From assembly GCA_001986395.2 (NCBI GenBank), contig MQVO02000005.1, positions 1,798,001 through 1,862,000 on the forward strand: 64,000 bases of DNA, in the 5' to 3' direction. The notes under the pieces are model-generated. The model saw only the letters and a program-made list of their open reading frames with translations. It was not told the origin of the DNA and made no database searches. The stretch comes from Irpex lacteus. Taxonomy: Eukaryota; Basidiomycota; Agaricomycetes; Polyporales; Irpicaceae. Shown here in pieces: positions 11,824 to 24,305 of the stretch (the stretch's first letter is position 1; the number at the start of each line of letters is the position of its first letter). Made by a program: the position numbers and the translations under genes.

Positions 11824-13084
11824 TTAGGCCACCTCTGGCAGTCCATTGTACCGCTCCTTTGTGCCTAGCGATAGTTGTGCAGTCTCAGGATTGTCGAATT
11901 TCTGCAAAGCAGGTGTCACACTTCCAGGCTCTACTAGTGCCGGGTAAGTCGTGGGATCGTTTGGATCCTGAGAGCATGAAACATAACAGCATCGAAGATG
12001 AGTTTAATATTCGTATCTGTAGTAATATATATAAAACGTACGTAAAGCTTCTTCATATTGCCCTGGAACAGTCGCGAGGACATAGAAGTCATCTTCGCAG
12101 CCCTCACGTGAGGGTCAGATGCCTGAGTTTGGCGACTCGAGTGCCTGTGCTTGAACCAGGACAAGAATCCACTGAAGATGACGAGGAGACCTCCCACGCC
12201 CCCAACAACACCGCCTACAGTCGGAGGAACAATGTTGCCCTTTGCATCGTTTGCAGGAGACGTAGCGGTCTCCGACGGGCTTCCTGCTATTGTAGTAGTC
12301 GCGAGCGGCGTGCTGGCGGAAGAGTCAGGATGGTCACCAGGCTGATTGAGAAAGTCTGAAATGTCGCTGAGATGAAAGTAATTGCCGTTGGTGGTGTTCA
12401 AATACGCCCACGCCGGGATCCTGGTTGTAGCAGGCACATCGACCGGCAGCCTATCACGATATCACAGACAGGTGGTTGTTAAGTCTATTATGAGTAAAAG
12501 TATAGTTGGAAGGAATGACTTACTCGGAGAACCAGACTACATCTGTACAGTTTGTGCTCCAATTTGACCAGCTATTGTCGATCTATCAGTAACTCGACAT
12601 ACATACCAAAGAAGATGTACGTACGGAAGAACTGCTGTCGCTCCTCCCTGACATGCACCGCACGCCCCAAGAGCATCCACTCGATCGTGCTGCAGTCGCA
12701 AGAGACTGGCCTCTCGACATTCTGATAGTAATCGCCTTCATCTGAAAACTGGTCCAATTGGCAGTCACTCGGATCTTCATAAGCAACCAATGAGAACAGG
12801 TATACCGTAACCAGGCAGCATTAGACGTACGCCGAATAGGCCTGCAGGCATGGCACAAATCTGTCGCCACTTGACATGGATTCTGGCCCAAGCTGTTGTT
12901 CAGCTGAAACGAAAGAAAAAAGTATCGTTCAGAACGGATGCTGCAGAGCGTGAAGAGAATGGCGCACCCAGTCGTATGTACCCGGCAAGCATGATGCTGA
13001 TGGGATCTGAGCAGTTGCACGGCGCTGCACTAGGGCTAGCACAATAAAGCTCCACATTGTGTGATACTTTGAGTTGGTAGACAT
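11824..13084 (-). pseudogene. Family gene A: Cys-rich single-pass membrane protein, one frameshift
   Basis: Member of the six-gene family. Minus-strand exons are 13084-12968, 12903-12831, 12774-12625, 12571-12524, 12450-12042 and 11967-11824. The signal peptide (MSTNSKYH start) is followed by an ectodomain with ten cysteines, including LNNSLGQNPC, LCHAC, SCDCSTIEWMLLG and, after the shift, ACGACQGG. Then come TRIPAWAYLN, a Ser/Thr stalk, a Gly-rich helix (VPPTVGGVVGGVGG) and a tail beginning DPNDPTTYP and ending YNGLPEVA. In exon 3 the G-run at 12674-12677 has four bases where gene F has five; one missing base shifts the frame and everything downstream depends on restoring it. All other junctions keep frame (313 codons with the base). 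It could be a true pseudogene or a sequencing error. Function unknown. Confidence 0.75.
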
Positions 13085-15406
13085 GGTCGGGGATATTGGC
13101 AATGCGTTCAACGCTAGAGCTCTCAAGAGCTAGATACTATTGACAGTATAAGTAGATGACACGGCTGCAGATAGTAGCCATCTGGTTACGTACCGTGATA
13201 GAAGGCATGAATACAGCGCAATACGTCCCTTTAGGTGCAGACGATTGAGTTCTATAGAACAGGTCCAACTTAGTAGTGCAGCTGCTTCGACTCCGTAGAT
13301 CATCGCAGAAGGGACCATCGTCATCTACTACGGTCGAAGTGCCATCGTCGCTAGCAATGGTGATTAACGGAAAAATCTTTACAACAGTATTGTGGAACTA
13401 TTTACAACACTTGCTCGAGTAGACCATCCAACGATTACAGCTCAGAAGTCAGATACTTTCATCGGTCCCATGTTGAGTTGCGGCTTTGAAATGCTACTTC
13501 TTGAACCTGATCGGATTGATCTACATCACAGTCAGCATCTCGTTTATAAATTAAATCAGGACGAGCGTACCATGTACATGCAAACATTTGACTTGAACGG
13601 TCACACACAATCAAGTTCCTAGAACAAACCGACCACATCTATATGACCGTGGAATACAATCGTTCCATTAGCGCTCTTCACAAAATATGCATCTGTTCGT
13701 AGTAGGAGAAGGGTGGTTGCTCACCGCCTTTGTCGGTCGACTCCGAGTCTGCCAATCTTGACTTAAAATGTCCATCTGGATCAAGAGAGCCGGCAGCGTC
13801 AGGTTCCATGATAAGATAGAAGCGTCGGAACTATCCAGGCTTTTCAGATCGAGTTGGACAGCAAAGTGCCAGCATAATACGACGCCCTCAGCGCGTTTCC
13901 AGAGCCACGACAAAACTACCTATATAACCAGCTTTGGGCGAGGGGATCAAGCAGTCTTCTATAGAGGGAGTAATGCCGTAAGCCTCCGATGCTCTCTTTC
14001 CAATTCGAAGACGTCTGCGTTCGCGACCATGATGCTTGGACGGGTTTGGACTGGGAAGGGTTGTTGAGAATTGAATTTGAGAACGTGTCCTCCTAAGAAT
14101 CTCCAGCGGCTTGAGGAGGAAAGAAGGTCCCAACGACCTGCCAGTTAAAGACGTGCCAGAGTCGATCCAGCGCCGAGTTTTCGTTTTGTCATGGCCTCGC
14201 GCCATAAGAATATCCCAGGATTGAGTTGAATCATTCTGCAGACCAATTGCTGTCATATTTGATAACTTGAGTAGGTTTTGAGTACATAGCTGATGGCGTG
14301 GTGTCGGGGAAGTTAGAACGTCGTGAAGAAGTTGGTCACGACTGAACTGCCCCAAGGGGCAAGCATTACATAATCAGGGATCACGGCATAAACCGAGACT
14401 TTCTTATAGGCGCCTAAACATTCCTGAGGACGCGCCGAATCGTAAGTAGTACACACTACACCGTGACAACATCAGCTGTAAGTCCTTATGCTGGAAATGC
14501 TTACTGCCTCCCGTTAATATCTCGTAAGGTCATTTCTGTCATTCACTTCTCTAGGACTTGCGATTTTGCCAGAACAAGCCTGCACACTCTTCCGGTGCAC
14601 GATCCTCCGGACCCCGGTCATCGCATACTAGTACTTATCCCATCATCGTGGGGTGGCCTCAAGGGAAGAAGACCATCATCCATGTGGATGGGGTGTGTAA
14701 AAGCGGTGTAAGCAAAAGCTTTAGGGCAGTTCTCCACCATGCGGGTCCATCTTGTACAGCATTAATGTATGTCCTGCTGAAGTCGTTACTATTGCTCCCT
14801 GATTGTTAATCCCCCCCACTTCGTTCAGTTTTACCTACCCGCTGGCAACTCATGGTGAGTACCTAGGCTAATCCAGAGGGTACTCCACCGGAAGCTGGAA
14901 GCTTACAAGGTGTTAAAAATAACACAATAAGATTCACGCACGACTTACGCGGGATTTCGGCCACAAATCCCCCATCATCAGATCAATATCGCAAGTCGGA
15001 GGATCTGCACGTTGCTGTAGCGTATAGAAAGCCGATCCTGACGGAAATGCGTGCACGAGACCACGCAGAGCGACCACCGTTGTACGTGTGTTCAAAGCAA
15101 AGTATCCTTCCCTGAGCTCGTCATCGCAACGCGGCGTCTTCAAGCCTACGGGACGGTACCAGTTCGCTAGAAGCCATTCAAACTACGCAGTGCCTGAGCC
15201 GACAACCGACGACTTTCCCTGCATGTCTATTTGTGGCACGAGTCGCGAATGCCATGCTCCTTCGGCACGGCGAGTTCAGGCCTTCACCCTTCATCGCGAG
15301 CAGTATATATACAGAGATTTATGGCATACTAGCAGCAGCATTCGGTTGCCCTCGTATTCTGCACACCTCAGCACATACATACCCCTTCTACCTTACAATC
15401 ATCAAC
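13085..15406. other. Gene-poor stretch
   Basis: Several ORFs of 60-174 codons occur on both strands (for example 13888-14355 minus), none with a recognisable motif, and they overlap one another. The right end holds the promoter of the secreted-protein gene, with a TATATATA box at 15304-15311, about 96 bp before the start codon. Confidence 0.4.
15304..15311 (+). promoter_or_regulatory. TATA box of small secreted protein gene
   Basis: TATATATA, about 96 bp upstream of the ATG at 15407, the best-placed TATA element in the window. Confidence 0.55.
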
Positions 15407-15985
15407 ATGCGCTTCGCTCTCCCCCTCGTTGCTATTGCGGCCGCCTTTGGCTTCGTTTCTGCGAGCCCTGCCCTCGAGACTCGTCAAGAAGCAGCCAGGT
15501 TCGGTGCCCTCAGCGTAGATCCCCAGACCGTCAAGATCGGCGAGGTATGCACGTTTACCTGCATTTAACACCATTATTGATCACCACCCTCATTGCTACA
15601 CATTCTTTGTAGAAATTCATGGTCACCTATAACTCTACCAAGGCCCGCTGGCAACCCATTAACTTGGACGTGTACATCCACGGCACCTACACCAATGGGT
15701 TCGTCACTCCGGACTGGCAGCTGCTCCGTTCCGACTACCCTGCGGACGCTCACTCAGTCTCCTTCGAGACTACCGTAAGTCCTACCTAAAGCTTTACATG
15801 CTAGATCCGTGCCTCATTCGACCAATCCCCCAATGCAGCTTCCTGTCCTCTCCAATGATACCACTGACGGATATCTAGCTGACGCATCCTACGGCCTTGT
15901 TGCTTGGATCACGTACAAGACGGACACTGGAGCTATCTCCCGTGGCGGAACTAGCGCTCCGATCCATGTTGATTTGAGCAACTGA
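15407..15985 (+). CDS. Small secreted protein, 148 aa
   Basis: Exons are 15407-15544, 15613-15774 and 15839-15985, all in phase 0. A clear signal peptide (MRFALPLVAIAAAFGFVSA) is followed by a possible Kex2-like site ending in TR. The mature part, about 120 aa, is beta-strand-like with the pattern IGEKFMVTYNST, DVYIHGTYTNG, SDYPADAHSVSFETTLPVL and GGTSAPIHVDLS. It resembles small secreted basidiomycete proteins with an immunoglobulin-like fold that are often listed as effector candidates; that link is by pattern memory only. The mature part has no cysteines, unlike many effectors. The TATA box suggests regulated, possibly strong, expression. Confidence 0.8.
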
Positions 15986-16872
15986 AGTGATCAGTCGGGT
16001 GGACTGTTTCTCTGAGCACGCATGCGGGGAGCCGGATAAATACCCTTCAAACGGACAATGGACTCTGATGATTGGAAGTAGGACTCTATCGTATACTTTC
16101 TTAAACACATGGAACCATCCTAAACGCAAACGCAAGTTGCTGATCGAAATTATCCCAGTCACTGAGTAAACTTGTGCAAGCGTATAAGCTTGCCTTCAAA
16201 CTAGTTCGCACCGGATGCATTGACGTTTTATTTTATCTCAAGCTGTGTCACGACTGTAGTAGAAGGTGTTCTGCTTTCGATGCTGTATCATAGATAAGCG
16301 GTCAGAGGTTACTATGGCTGGTGAATGCACAGGATGAGCCTGAGCGCGGGAGTGCCACCAGTGGCAGGAGTCCGAGTAGTGATTCCCACGCTCACGCATC
16401 AGATCCACAGAGATCTAGAGATCTTCAGTTTTCGGACAACTTGTACGTGGCTGGCCATTTGTTTTCTTTGCTTGCCACTTTGCCCTCGTAGTTCACTGAG
16501 GCTCAGTTGGTGGATATCTCAGGTTGCAGTCCATCCTGATGTAGGTTTGATCCCATCTCGACCTATGCTGCGACAAACTTATAACTGCAGAATCGTGGCG
16601 GCACAAAGAAGCGGACTGTTTGATGGGTTCTTGTGGATTGGCTGCCCCTTTGGTCCCACAGATACCATGCTGTCGGTGCGCCTCGATCCTTTTAAGGAAG
16701 GCTTCTTTCTTTGTTGGGACGTAGGACGTCGTCACCAGCGAGGATATAAACCACAGGCCATGAAACTGAACAAGGCCCCGACGGCCTTTCGTCTCTCCCC
16801 ACCACCACCATCTCCTCCTCCCCCCTCCCCGCCGTCGCTACCTTTCCTCCAACGCGACATCCAAGCGACGTA
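15986..16872. other. Intergenic, promoter of kinase gene
   Basis: No supportable gene. A TATAAA element lies at 16745-16750 and a long C/T-rich tract at about 16790-16858, just before the kinase start, as in many fungal promoters and leaders. Confidence 0.45.
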
Positions 16873-19052
16873 ATGCAGCATTCAGCCGTACAATCCCCTC
16901 CTTTTGGTTACCTTTCCCCGCCTATCGACGGCTGCGACGCGTTGTCAGAGGATGGCGACACCCTACAGACTCCTCTGACCGGCCATCCCGAGCCCTATCA
17001 GCCTTACGAGGCCCACCATCAGGGCAAACGTACTTTCTCTCGCTCGTACTCTTCGGATGGCCACGACCTTCAACGACACGGCACTAGCGAGCAACAGGAG
17101 TGTTCGCAACACGATAGTCTTCTTGCGCTTCACCAACCCGATAGGCTCGGGTCAAGTCTCTCTTTCGTTGATACCTACTTTTCCAGTTTGACTGCCCCGG
17201 CTCAGGCTCTCGACTTGGCCAATGCGTCTCTCGAGTACAACCCTTTTGCTGCGTCCTTTGGCTCCGCATTCGAGGCCGGTAGCTTCTACACAACCGATTC
17301 TCAACCTTTCTCTGCTGGCCAGAACGGCTTCGAATACCCACCTCAATTGAACTATCCTGAAGGCCCGCCTCTTGGCCATGGCCCTGCGGACGACAACCTA
17401 TCTGTGGTACCTTCCCTCTCTGTGTCTATGGACTCTTTTGACTCTCCTCTCGGCGACCTTGAACAAGCTGATTCTCTTCCCTCTCTCTTGCTCGAACCTG
17501 AACACCTGGAGCCCAGCTCAACCTTCTCTCGTCCTGCTCTTCGTTCCACTGCGTCTGAGAACGTCCTCATGACCAAGGCGCGCATGTTCTCCCTTCGGTT
17601 TCCTGCGGATCATCACCTCAACCCCTTCTTTGCCGGGACATATACTCTTGGTGATGAGCTCGGCGCTGGTGGCTATGGATTCGTGATGACAGCCCGTCAC
17701 CGTATGGAAGGATACGAAGTCGCTGTCAAATTTATCATCAAGTCCAAAGTCCCAGACCATGCGTGGTGGCACGACGAACTGCTTGGCCAGGTACCGACGG
17801 AAGTCATGATTATGAGCCTCGTCAACCACGACAACATCGTCAGATGTGTCGATCTCTTCGAGGACGAACTCTACTTCTACCTAGTACGCATGACGTAGCT
17901 CGATTACGTTCCCGGTCATAAACTAATCGTGTTCGTAGGTTCAAGAACTGCATGGAACCCCTTGGATGTCCAGAAAGAGGACGAAGGAAAAGCAGATTAC
18001 TGCTCCTGGAAAGCTTGTTGTACCTTCACCTTCTTTGTCTACTCCGTGTTTGACTCCGTCGCCATCGATGGATCTGGTCGATTCTTTGCTTGGAACTCCC
18101 CCGCAAGTCGAGGTCTCGGTTCATCCTGACGATACGAACAACGCTTGCCCAGGCGATTCTGATTGTGGCCTGCCTGAGAGTATGTCTTTCGTCGGCGTTC
18201 AACATGGCGCGTCCGCTCTGCCGGGTTCGAGTCCGTGCATCTCCCCTTCAGATTTGGTCGTACAGCCTATCGAGGCTGATATTGCCGACGTCAATCTTCT
18301 CACCGAAGAGCCCCTCCCGCCTTCAAACGAAGCTCAAGGTTTCCTCAAGCCTCCGTCTCCGGCCGCCCGTCCGAACTTCTCGCGCCGCCCTTCCTATGAT
18401 CTCTTTGAGTGCATTGAGCAGAGCAAGCACAAGCGACTCTCAGAGAACAACGCGCGTTATGTCTTTGCACAAGTTGTGGAAGCTGTGTATTATCTTGAGA
18501 CTCAAGGGATCACGCATTGCGACATCAAGGACGAGAACCTGGTCATCGACGCTGAGTTCAAGGTATGTGGATTCTTCGTTCTCGTTCTCATTTTTTTTGA
18601 AGAGTTTGACGCATATATTCACATGTTTCTCCGTATCCTAGGTCAAGCTCATCGACTTCGGTAGCGCAGTCGTCGCGGACCCAACATCTCCTCGCCCCTA
18701 CTACACCCTTTTCTACGGCACAACAGCCTACGCCTCCTCCGAGATCCTCCGCAAGAAACCCTATCAAGCCCCACCCGCAGAGATCTGGACGCTTGGTGTC
18801 CTCCTCTCCTATCTGCTTACCGGACACTCACCGTTCCCGACAGAGCAAGACGCCATTGATGGTCGCATGGTTGTGAGGGAGATGCGAGGCGGGTCTACTA
18901 AGCTTAGTAGGGCTGCGCTGGGGCTCATGACGAGGTGCTTGGAGAGGGACCCGGAGAGGAGGGCGGATATTGCGGAGGTGAGGGGGCATAGGTGGTTGCA
19001 GGGGGCTTTGGATAGGGACAGGTGCGACGGCCCGGGGGGAGAGGCAGCGTAG
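16873..19052 (+). CDS. Ser/Thr protein kinase, PAS-kinase-like catalytic domain
   Basis: Exons are 16873-17883, 17939-18562 and 18642-19052 (681 aa). The first 250 residues are low-complexity and Ser/Pro-rich. The kinase domain starts with the Gly loop GAGGYG near 264, has VAIK-type Lys286 in VAVKF, a catalytic loop HCDIKDEN with Asp532, and DFGS with Asp550, followed by FYGTTAYASSEIL. The combination KDEN, LIDFGSA and PYQAPPAEIWTLGVLL matches PASK-type kinases, which control carbon metabolism in yeast. Two oddities: the Arg of HRD is Cys, making it a non-RD kinase, and about 140 Ser/Pro-rich residues sit between the hinge (QELHGTPW) and the helix YDLFECIE. No PAS domain was recognised. Exon 3 codons are unusually G-rich at the 3' end. 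Confidence 0.85.
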
Positions 19053-19888
19053 GTCTATGTCTGTTTCCTCTTCACATCGCCCCTTCCTCTCCTCTTTCAT
19101 ACGCGTGTTCGTCCCAGTGGATGCGGAACATGTGGTGTTTCTTCTACTTGCATCTTTCGTTTCATTCCAGATATCTTATATTTGTCGCTTGCGATTGTAA
19201 TGTCGATTTTTGTATAGCGTCGTATTGTATGTATCGTTAGTACCATGTCGTATTGTATACGAGTATTATGTCATGTATGGATTTCAATCTCGCACGACTG
19301 ACGAGTGCAGCTGCAAGTACTTACTGTACTTCCAGGTCATTTATCAGTCGTGCTCGCTGCTCAACCTCTGTGGTGTCGGGCGAAAGTGATGCGCCCACTC
19401 CCAATTGGGAAGTATACGCGATTACGTAAACAGAGGCGGGGTGTATCAAAGTTTGTGAGTCGCTACTCTTGAAGTAAGTACTTATACTCATGTGAGTCAT
19501 GTGCGCGGATGTCTGGCTAGTCGGTTATTGTGATAAACGACTAGCTGGATACTCTGAATGTTTGTTAGACGTGTTCATAACCTCGACAAGCTTTGACACG
19601 ACACGGTTTGAACCCGCAGTGCTAACTTCCGTCACTGGCACACCCATCCGAGACACTCAAGTTCAATTTACAGCCAGACTCGACCCTCTCTATCTACACT
19701 GGAACCCATGCATCAAGTATCAAACTCTGATTATGGGGCCAAAACTATGTATTCAAGCCAAAAACACACGGCGAGTCGCGTGAGAATAGGAAGCATGACA
19801 TGGATATCGATATGCGCCCTTGCCACGTCTCTATCTCTCGCTCTGACTATCACTACCAAGGAGGGCTGTATAGTCGCAAGACAACGCG
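19053..19888. other. Intergenic
   Basis: 3' flank of the kinase gene and promoter of the RING gene. ORFs near 19499-19783 have no recognisable features and are not supported. Confidence 0.4.
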
Positions 19889-20641
19889 ATGCTGAGCTGG
19901 TATACCGCCATCCAGTGGCTTCTCCTCCTCCACAGTAGACTCCTCGTACGCCTCTTCAGATGGTGGAACACCCCAATTCCATCCCCGGAGTCTACTGACA
20001 AACCTATTGCCGCCGCAAGTGGTATCGATAAAGCGATCCCGGTCCCTCAGAGCGTATCGAGCTCGGACAGCATTGCACTCCCTTTTGCCGACTGCGATGC
20101 GTCAGAGCTCGATGACGTCCGGAGCACCCCGAGGGTTTCCACATCGCCTCCCTCATCCCCTCTCCCGGTGACTCCGGCCAACGGCCATGGCAGGGTACCG
20201 TACTACACTTTCCATCGACGTTTGTTGGACGATACGGTCTGTATGATCGAGAGGAACCTCCTGAAGGTCAACTCGGGGGTGGACTCGATGGAGGGCACGC
20301 CAGTTTCTGAATCTAATGGTGCGTCGCTATCTCATGTTTCTGTTCTATTATGGTGCAGAACTCACATAACATGAGACAGCCTCTACTGGTAGCTCGAGTG
20401 CAGCCTCGGCTATCACTTGCCAGGTGTGCTTCCTCGGAGCCAATCAGCCTACAGCTACGACCTGCGGCCATTTGTTTTGCCATGAGTAAGTCGCATTCGT
20501 CTCGGATATCTCTCAGCATCTCGTCTCTGACATTGTCCTGTCTATAGCTGTATCATTGGCGAAGTATCCAAGCATCTGAGATGCCCCGTTTGTCAGACGG
20601 TTGTGTTTGTTCGTCTCCGGCCTGAAATGAATTGTGACTGA
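19889..20641 (+). CDS. Membrane-anchored RING-finger protein, probable E3 ubiquitin ligase
   Basis: Exons are 19889-20318, 20380-20485 and 20548-20641 (209 aa). Residues 5-27 are hydrophobic (WYTAIQWLLLLHSRLLV) and could be a membrane anchor. A Ser/Pro-rich middle precedes a complete C3HC4 RING: CQVC, then CGHLFCHDC across the exon 2/3 boundary, then CPVC. RING proteins of this size usually bind an E2 enzyme and direct ubiquitin transfer. The domain sits at the extreme C-terminus with only about 15 residues after it. The start was chosen as the first Met of the open frame, upstream of the hydrophobic segment. Confidence 0.82.
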
Positions 20642-20777
20642 TCTTCTATCGTACTATGCCTGGTCGATTCCCTTATGCTTTCTACTCAAATTCTCTGTAG
20701 AGGCCCGGTTGCCTCGTCGCTGAACTGCTAAAAAATGTACTTCTTGTATATGTAAAACAAAACCGAATGCACCTGAT

Positions 20778-22439
20778 TCAAACCTCGGGTATCCCTCTGT
20801 AATAATAAGCCTGCCCTGCACCTTGTGGTGACGGCGCACGTATCGAGGAAGTCGGTGTATGACCTCGCGAGCTAGAGTCAGAGGGACGGGTGACCATCAT
20901 ATGCATGCTGGACGTCCTGTGCAGGGGAAGGTCTGTCATCACCATCCCTGTGCCTGGGCTGAGAAGGGAGGCACTAGTTGCTGTGGGGTTGCGGGAGATC
21001 TGGGAAGATATTGAAAGAGGGCCCGTAGGATGGCGACTCGGAGGGCTGAGACCTGGTTGGCTGGGAGTAGGTGGTTGAGTGTAACCTGTATTGGGGTCGA
21101 TGAGAGGTGGGAAGGTGGATGGGTCGTTTGGGTCCTACGGAGATACAATGGTGTCGGTTAGTTGGCTGCTTCGATGTTTCAACGATCAAACGAGAAGGTA
21201 CACACGTAAATCTTACTTCCATTTCCCCAGTTTCCCAAAGCCCCTGGCCCGGAAGCACCGACGCCGGGAACGCTGCCACTCAGCCAACTCGCACGTCCGT
21301 CGTACTGCTCTTTGCCCTGACGCGCCGAGCCATAGTTGTGGTACCAGACAAACGCGAGAACGGCAATGGTTGCTATACCCGCCAAACCCCCGACTACACC
21401 GCCAACGATCGGCCCCACGAGCTTTTTCGTGCCAGAGGATGTACTAGTATTGTTGAGCATCAGGGATGGAGAGACGGTGGGCAGTGCGCCCAAGGTTTGT
21501 CCGCTGGCTGGGTCGAGCGAGATCGATGTGGTGGTGGGTGGTGTACTGTCGATGGATGAGGAGGGGAGATCTAGAGTAGTGGTTAGTTCAGCATCGAAGG
21601 AAGAGGAACTCGGAGGAGAGGACGGTAGTGAAGAGTCTGAGGAGGCAGCGGATGATGTTGGAACAGGTACAGCTGACGAGTCAGAGAGATGTGCTGTCTC
21701 GGCGAAGCTCTGTGCGATGCTTGCATTGAAAGTGTTGCTACTGGCAACGTCTAGATAGGCCCAAGCCGGAACGCTGACGTTAGAGGGGATCGAAGCTGGG
21801 AATCTATGGTCAAGTCAGACAATACTGAGTAAGTTAATCAAAACAACGCAGCGCACTGTTCAAGGAAGGAATTTTTGCAGTCCTCTATCCAACTCGTCCA
21901 TCTGGAGGTGTGTGAGTGTATAAACCTGGAATGCTGTGTAGTCATCTTACGGTAGGACAGCAGCTCCCTGACAAAGCGAACACGCCGAGATTAAGGAATA
22001 CACAACGCTATTGCAGTCGCACTCGTTCGGAGTGTTATGGTTGACGTAGAACTGTCCTCCTGGTGTGAGGTTCGGTATGCTACAGTCCGCTTCTTGCGTC
22101 GTCGAACCTGTAGGAAAATATCGTCACTAAATTTGCGGTTCATGACGGGTAGTGTGGCGAGGGGTAGTTACGCACTTTCGTTAGTTCTACAAGCGTCGCA
22201 GAGGTATGCCACCACCAGGCATGTAGATTGGCCGCGATCATTGACAGTCTAGCGGCATAGAAAAGTGGTTAGTCAATACGCCACACGAGGTCAAATATTC
22301 TCATGACATTCACCCAGCTCAAATCATCACTACAATTTTGCGGTACCGTGAAATTGAGCTGAGCCTCGGCCAGTGATGTAGCTGCTAATATCGAGGCACC
22401 AATGAGCACTGTATAACGAGAGTCGACAGACTTGCGCAT
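20778..22439 (-). CDS. Family gene B: Cys-rich single-pass membrane protein, 451 aa
   Basis: Minus-strand exons are 22439-22314, 22248-22176, 22107-21951, 21901-21857, 21803-21206 and 21134-20778; all six junctions keep frame. Signal peptide from MRKSVDS to AEAQ. The ectodomain has ten cysteines: NCSDDLSW, STCLVVAYLCDACR, ADC, ECDCNSVVYSL, ACSLCQG and IEDC. VPAWAYLDV follows, then a long Ser/Thr/Pro stalk (about 100 residues), a Gly-rich helix starting VGPIVGGVVGGLAG and a long tail. The tail begins DPNDPSTFP and ends YRGIPEV at the stop. It is the longest member of the family. Function unknown; the layout suggests a type I plasma-membrane or wall-sensing protein. Confidence 0.85.
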
Positions 22440-23159
22440 CGTGGGTTAGGCAGGGACGCAGAGTATCTCTTCTGCCTAAGGACGAAGGAATACATACCGT
22501 ACGCCACAATGACACCCAACGCCGATCAAGGCAGGCCTGCTGGTGTAGCAGATGTCGATAGATCATTGGTGGAAGAACGTAGTAAAGGAAGGGAGCCAGG
22601 ACCCAGGCAAGCGGCCGTCTTGCTTTCATGAACCGTGAGAACGGACCGCATGCCCCTCACGTACTATTGACGAGTTCCCGTCTTGTGGTCCGAGGAGCAC
22701 ATTCAGAGGTCCGTTATAAAACATACGACGATCAGCAGGTGGCTGCGAAGTGTTTTGCGTGTTGGCCACATGCGCTGCACGTATATGGTGTTCTTGACAG
22801 GGCTGATCCTAACTGTACGAGCGGCGTTAGAGGGCTGGATCGTCTTGTGTCCACATCTGGTCCTAAGGGAACGCAAAGGACGCAGAGGAAGGCGAGTTGT
22901 GAGCGCCATCGATAAACCTATGACAAGACTTCAAGTTGTCAGGCAAAGTAGCATGAAGTAGCTATTGCCATTCGCAGCTTCATCTGGAGTAGACGACCGC
23001 GTATGTCTAGTTTTGGAAGAAGCCGTTAAGATAAACACTATCCGGAAGAGTGCACTGCGTTGTCACTCGCGAACAATAAGAAAATTCTTCTTTCGAGCAA
23101 GTATACCTAGCGATACAAGACCAATCGATGCGAACGGGACAAATGACCTAACCCAGCCA
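22440..23159. other. Intergenic between family genes B and C
   Basis: Promoter side of gene B and 3' flank of gene C. Overlapping short ORFs (22628-22961) show no family motif and are not supported. Confidence 0.45.
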
Positions 23160-24305
23160 TCAGAGTTCCGCGTGTCCAGCATAGCGAATAGGTTGAAAGG
23201 TACGTGCGTCGTGGTGATTCAGAGAGGTTTGACTGGGGAACGTCGTCGGGTCTTCGGGATTCTGCGGAAGATGTCAGCTTGTACAGCGACTCACGTGCGT
23301 GGAACATTAAATCAAGGCCTACATAGAACCTTGCTCGAGTAGGTGTGGCCTTCTCATGTTCATACATCGACTCCGCACAGACTATATCATGCATCTGAGT
23401 GCTTGGGCCATTAGGTTTAGACATAATTATTCTCTTAATCTTGCGTTGGCGTTTCCAAAGAAAGGTTGTGGCGGCAGCCACCAGAATGAGAATGAGAGCC
23501 CCGAAGACCCCACTGAGAATAGGAGTGAGATTATTGCGTTTAGTGGTGCTGATCTGCGTAGGAGAGGCGTCGTTCGGTGAGGAAACTGCCGTAGGTGTGG
23601 GCAGCGCAGTAGAATCCGTGTGGTTTTCTCGCGCTATGCGTTCCGCGGTTGTTATATTGAAAGTATCGAGGAGTGTTACGTTTTCATAGGCCCACGCGGG
23701 AACAGCAGTGCCTTGAGGGATAGGTTTTGGATAGCTGGCATACCATAAGTCTCCGACATGCTGCAAATGTAACCAAACTCACTTTCCAACGAATTTGTAG
23801 GTACAGTTCTCCGACCAACCGCTCCATCTAAAACTACGTAAATAACTTTGAATTAGACTAGAACGAATGCACCTACGGAAGATACTCTTGCGCCTGGCAA
23901 ACTGTACAGGCACTGAGCACAGAGTACAAAACGGTGTTACACGTGCAGTTGCTCGCATTGGGTGCTCGTAGAATATAATGGTGTCCAGGGGGTAGCGTTT
24001 GTACACCGGAGACTGATAAAGCATTTTTATTTATATCCATCCCATATAAGTGCAAGGAACACTCACTGGCCGGGTCAGAGTCGCAGACGGATTGCAAGTA
24101 TGCCGCAACTAAACAAGGGTTTTGCCATTTACTGTTGGTCATCTGGCATACGCGAATGTCAGTGATGAGATATAGATATAAAACGAGAGTTCAAATCACA
24201 TACCCAGCCATAATCAGAGGGACATGTTATATTGGTAGTCTGGGCAGCCACTCCCAATAAGCTTGCGAAAGCGGCAAGCATTATCAGGACGACTCGGCAA
24301 AGCAT
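23160..24305 (-). CDS. Family gene C: Cys-rich single-pass membrane protein, 8-Cys type, 290 aa
   Basis: Minus-strand exons are 24305-24204, 24142-24067, 24012-23877, 23827-23783, 23734-23323 and 23261-23160. Signal peptide MLCRVVLIM to GVAAQ. The ectodomain has eight cysteines: TCPSDYGW, QNPCLVAAYLQSVC, NCTCNTVLYSVL, ACTVCQA and ENC. It lacks the extra CxxC pair found in A, B, E and F. IPQGTAVPAWAYENV leads to a short stalk and a helix without the Gly-rich signature (LSGVFGALILILVAAATTF), then a basic stop-transfer KRQRK. The tail begins NPEDPTTFP and ends YAGHAEL. Exon 2 is 76 nt, as in gene D, which lies next to it and is probably its closest relative. Confidence 0.85.

Noticed and set aside
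13888..14355. 155-codon minus-strand ORF
   Set aside because: No recognisable motif, no plausible splice partners, overlapped by another ORF on the plus strand.
19590..19620. GGTTTGAACCC resembling a tRNA T-arm
   Set aside because: No acceptor stem, D-arm or anticodon arm could be placed around it.
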